Position numbers and translations under genes: made by a program
Shown: piece after piece, positions 61,076-64,000 of the stretch
Numbering within the stretch: position 1 is the stretch's first letter
Layout: each line of letters begins with the position of its first letter
Source of the DNA: Tsuneonella dongtanensis
GTDB lineage: Bacteria; Pseudomonadota; Alphaproteobacteria; Sphingomonadales; Sphingomonadaceae
Direction of reading: 5' to 3'
NCBI RefSeq assembly: GCF_001698205.1
Contig: NZ_CP016591.1
Coordinates: forward strand, 558,001-622,000
DNA: 64,000 nt
The notes under the pieces: generated by a model
Seen by the model: only the letters and a program-made list of their open reading frames with translations
Databases searched by the model: none
What the model was told of the DNA's origin: nothing

Positions 61076-63731
61076 GGGAGCGGGTCACCTGCTCGAAGGT
61101 ATCGCGCGACAGGCCCTTGGCTTCGGCAATGCGTTCGAGTTCGGCGCGCATCTTGCCCGCGCGGCCCGGCTCGATTCGCCGCCAGCGGCCGAGCGGCGGC
61201 ACGAAGCGTGCAGCGGTCTGCGCATTGATCGGGTCCAGCGCGAGAATCAGGTCCGCGATCATCCGGTAACCCTCCCCGCTTTCCGCGTGGAAGGCGTGCG
61301 GGTTGCCTGCGAAGGCCATGTAGAGGCTGCGCACGCGGTTGGGATTCTTGAGCGTGAAGTCGGGGTGGTCGGCCAGCGCCTTGACGTGCTCGATCGCCTG
61401 CGGATGCAGCGCGGACGCCTGCAGGCTGAACCACTTGTCGACCACCAATGCATTGCTCCGGTAGCGATTGTAAAAGTCGATCAGCTTGTTCGTACGCTCG
61501 ACGCCCGAAAGGCCGCAGAGGACCATCAGCGCGCCCTGGCGGTCGGTCATCGTGGTCGCGGCATCGTACTGTGCGGCGGCCATCTGTGCGGCGCGTTCGG
61601 GATTGCCCGCCGCGAGGAACACGAGGGCCTGCGTTTTGACCTTGCGCGCGCCGCGCGCCTCCGCGCTCATGCCGTCGGACCGCCCGCTTGCCCGCTCGTG
61701 CAGGGCAACCAGTTCGGCCTCGAGCGTGTTTCCGAGCCATCCCTTCAGAGCTTCGCGTTCGGCGTGAATCCGACCGGGGTCGGCGACGAGAAGCTGCTCG
61801 GAGATATAGGTTTGACTGGGCAGCATCATGAGCTCGCCGCGCATCTGATCGTCGAGCGCCGGATCGGCGACCACGGCGCGCAGCGCACCGCCGATCGCCG
61901 CGCGGCCCGCGTCGCGATCGGCATCGGACAGCCCGTCACCGACAGCTGCGACGAGGTGACCGACGATGAGCTCCTGCATCGCTTCGTACCGCGCGAAGGC
62001 GTCGTCGTCGTGCGCTGCCAGGAAGACGAGATCGTCGACGGACGCTTCGCGCTCGATCGCCACAGGGGCCGAATACCCGCGGTTGATCGAAAGCACCGGC
62101 TTCTCGGCGTAACCGGCGAACGACAGGGTCGCCTCGGCGCGATCGAGCACGACGAGTTCCTCGCCGCGATGCGTGCCGCTCTTGCGATCGAACAGGGCGA
62201 GCCGCAGAGGAATGGGCATGGGCTTCTTGTCGGGCTGCCCCGGCGTCGGCGGAACCGACTGGCGAAGGGTGAGCGTCGCGGTCTCGCCTTCGTGCGCGAG
62301 ATCGACCTCGACCTTCGGCGTGCCCGCCTGCGAATACCACAGGCGGAACTGGGTGAGGTCGAGGTCGGCCCCCTGCTCGATAGCAGTCACGAAATCCTCG
62401 CAGGTCGCCGCCTCGCCATCGTGGCGCTGGAAGTAGAGGTCGGTGCCTTTCCGGAAGCGTTCGGGGCCCGCCATCGTTCGCATCATGCGGATGACTTCGG
62501 CGCCCTTGTTGTAGATCGTCGAGGTGTAGAAGTTGCTGATCTCCCGGAACGAATCCGGCCGGACCGGATGCGCGAGCGGCCCGGAATCCTCGGGGAACTG
62601 GACGCTGCGCAGAAGTCGCACGTCCTCGATCCGCTTGACCGCCTCGCCCTGCATGTCCTGGCTGAAGAGCTGGTCGCGCAGCACCGTGAAGCCTTCCTTC
62701 AGCGATAGCTGGAACCAGTCGCGGCAGGTCACCCGGTTGCCCGACCAGTTGTGGAAGTATTCGTGGGCGATCACCCCTTCGATCCCGTCGTAGTCGCCGT
62801 CGGTGGCTGTTTCGGGGTCGGCGAGGACGTACTTGGTGTTGAAGACGTTGAGACCCTTGTTCTCCATCGCCCCCATGTTGAAATCGCCGACCGCGACGAT
62901 GTTGAAGACGTCGAGGTCGTATTCGCGGCCGAACACCTCCTCGTCCCATTTCATGCTCTTCTTAAGCGATTCCATCGCGTGCTCGGTGCGCGGCAGGTCC
63001 TCGGCCCGCACCCAGATCGCGAGCTCGACCTCGCGCCCGCTCATCGTGACGAAGGTGTCCTTGCGTGCCACGAGATCGCCGGCGACGAGCGCGAAGAGGT
63101 AGCTGGGCTTAGGCCACGGATCGTGCCACTCGGCCCAGTGCCATGCCTCCTTGACGCCGCCCTCGTCACCCTCGGCCACCTTGTTGCCGTTCGACAGGAG
63201 TACCGGGAAGAGGTCCTTGGGCCCCTCCATCCGCACGGTGAAGGTGCTGAGGACATCGGGCCGATCGGGGAAGAAGGCGATCCGCCGGAAGCCCTCGGCC
63301 TCGCACTGGGTGCACAGCATCCCGTTCGATGCATAGAGCCCCATCAGCTGGCTGTTCGCCGCGGGATCGATCTCGGTCGTCACGCGCACCTCGTGCGATC
63401 CGGGGGTGAGCGCGATCACGAGGTCGCCGTCATCCATCCGCCAGTCGTTCGCACCCTGTCCGTCGACCTCGACGGAAAGCGGCTCGAGTCCGTCGCCGGC
63501 AAGGCGAATCTCTTCGGCCGGGCTCGCATCGGGGTTGGGCTCGACGGCGAGTGTGCCGACCACCCGCGTCGAATCGACGCCGAGCGCGAACTCGAGCCGC
63601 GTCTGCGGCACCCGCCAGGGGAACGGCGTGTAGTCCTCGCGACGGATGACGGGCGGTTCCTTGGGCGGCGGCGGCGCATCGGCCATTTCGGGGTTGCCGT
63701 CCGGGGTCGATGGTGTGCGTGCAATATCCAT
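61068..63731 (-). CDS. pepN: aminopeptidase N
   Basis: 887-aa M1 zinc aminopeptidase. Exopeptidase motif GAMENKGLN, zinc motif HEYFHNWSGNR and a downstream glutamate in SLKEGFTVLRDQ are complete; the C-terminal half is helical (M1 ERAP1-like). Cytoplasmic removal of N-terminal residues. The ATG at 63731 precedes a Pro-rich 25-residue extension; an ATG at 63686 is a plausible alternative. Coupled to pgeF. Confidence 0.95.
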   Translation of the reverse strand: MDIARTPSTPDGNPEMADAPPPPKEPPVIRREDYTPFPWRVPQTRLEFALGVDSTRVVGTLAVEPNPDASPAEEIRLAGDGLEPLSVEVDGQGANDWRMDDGDLVIALTPGSHEVRVTTEIDPAANSQLMGLYASNGMLCTQCEAEGFRRIAFFPDRPDVLSTFTVRMEGPKDLFPVLLSNGNKVAEGDEGGVKEAWHWAEWHDPWPKPSYLFALVAGDLVARKDTFVTMSGREVELAIWVRAEDLPRTEHAMESLKKSMKWDEEVFGREYDLDVFNIVAVGDFNMGAMENKGLNVFNTKYVLADPETATDGDYDGIEGVIAHEYFHNWSGNRVTCRDWFQLSLKEGFTVLRDQLFSQDMQGEAVKRIEDVRLLRSVQFPEDSGPLAHPVRPDSFREISNFYTSTIYNKGAEVIRMMRTMAGPERFRKGTDLYFQRHDGEAATCEDFVTAIEQGADLDLTQFRLWYSQAGTPKVEVDLAHEGETATLTLRQSVPPTPGQPDKKPMPIPLRLALFDRKSGTHRGEELVVLDRAEATLSFAGYAEKPVLSINRGYSAPVAIEREASVDDLVFLAAHDDDAFARYEAMQELIVGHLVAAVGDGLSDADRDAGRAAIGGALRAVVADPALDDQMRGELMMLPSQTYISEQLLVADPGRIHAEREALKGWLGNTLEAELVALHERASGRSDGMSAEARGARKVKTQALVFLAAGNPERAAQMAAAQYDAATTMTDRQGALMVLCGLSGVERTNKLIDFYNRYRSNALVVDKWFSLQASALHPQAIEHVKALADHPDFTLKNPNRVRSLYMAFAGNPHAFHAESGEGYRMIADLILALDPINAQTAARFVPPLGRWRRIEPGRAGKMRAELERIAEAKGLSRDTFEQVTRSLG

Positions 63732-63783
63732 GGGTATCCGTTCGAACCTTATCGTCGGCCTGTCGAGCCGCTAAACGCACGAC

Positions 63784-64000
63784 ATGGGACTTATGTTCAT
63801 TTTCGGAATGGGGTTTTCGTCGAAAGCGATCGCCAGTCGGTTGAGCGGCTGGCGAATCGAGGCGACCGGGCGCGGCGGGACGGTCGCGTTCGACGACGAT
63901 TCCGCCGTGCGAAGGGCGCTTGCACGAGCGACCCATGTCCTGTCCTCCGTTCCGCCGGGGGAAGAAGGCGATCCCGTCCTCGATCGCTATGGCGATGCGC
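63784..64000 (+). CDS. NAD(P)-binding SDR/epimerase-like protein (3' end cut)
   Basis: First 72 residues of a gene running off the window. MFIFGMGFSSKAIASRL is a glycine-rich Rossmann start and THVLSSVPPGEEGDPVLDRYG matches the YeeZ-like atypical SDR group (nucleoside-diphosphate-sugar epimerase-like). Start may be the ATG at 63784 or 63793. Divergent from pepN, 52 bases apart. Substrate not known. Confidence 0.8.
   Translation, partial: MGLMFIFGMGFSSKAIASRLSGWRIEATGRGGTVAFDDDSAVRRALARATHVLSSVPPGEEGDPVLDRYGDA

Overview
This is a gene-dense, GC-rich chromosomal segment with almost no non-coding DNA, many ATGA or TGATG stop/start overlaps, and frequent GTG, TTG and even CTG starts. The gene set (MipZ, MmcB, a petABC cytochrome bc1 operon, tonB-exbB-exbD-exbD, a GGAAC/CGTT promoter of the EcfG type, Ca-binding EF-hand proteins) points to an alphaproteobacterium, most likely Sphingomonadales and probably Erythrobacteraceae. 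The order is from protein similarity seen by eye, not from a database search. I see no IS element, prophage, CRISPR array or integrase; the window is core genome with small accessory inserts.

Layout. 1-1774: a LytT/LytS-type two-component pair (regulator cut by the window edge). 1867-5518: an HD-domain enzyme, then an envelope set of two M48 metalloproteases around a DsbA-like oxidoreductase. 5531-11801: an esterase, an App1-type phosphatase, a large acidic PAS protein, DUF2141 protein, sterol desaturase, MmcB and a small unknown. 11912-13495: tRNA-Arg, a DksA/TraR-like protein behind a possible FNR/FixK box, tRNA-Leu, a thioesterase and an exported, active-site-altered LMW-phosphatase-like protein. 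13607-20956: two peptidases, a VOC protein, and an EF-hand protein followed by an OmpR/EnvZ-type pair. 20964-32304: prfC, SDR, epimerase, pheT, pheS and the rpmI-rplT ribosomal genes, with three AraC-type paralogs and an SH3 protein sitting between rplT and pheS. 32429-37775: GGCT-like protein, SDR, sulfatase, hisN, cupin lipoprotein, prs. 37906-43238: a probable EcfG-controlled flavin/PNPOx-like stress protein, a small HTH protein, glpX and hom separated by two secreted sister proteins, and a secreted unknown. 43586-47287: the Ton energy-transducing locus with four ExbD-like genes. 47281-55637: Lhr-type helicase, AmpG-like transporter, HTH regulator, glycine-rich lipoprotein, phosphohexomutase, DnaJ-like membrane protein, MipZ. 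55708-64000: panC, tRNA-Gly, apt, petC-petB-petA, pgeF, pepN and the start of an SDR gene.

How it fits together. Most genes are housekeeping: translation (pheST, rpmI-rplT, prfC, three tRNAs), respiration (petABC), nucleotide and amino-acid supply (prs, apt, hisN, hom, panC), division placement (mipZ) and envelope upkeep (BepA-like protease, DsbA-like protein, pgeF, Ton complex). The parts that deserve attention are the places where accessory genes interrupt conserved neighbourhoods (AraC trio in rplT/pheS; sister secreted proteins between hom and glpX), the second ExbD transcription unit whose last member has lost the membrane aspartate, and two regulatory sites that make testable predictions (EcfG promoter at 37906; FNR-type box at 12014). 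I found no clear multi-gene system that is wholly novel; the ExbD3/ExbD4 unit is the best candidate for an undescribed variation.
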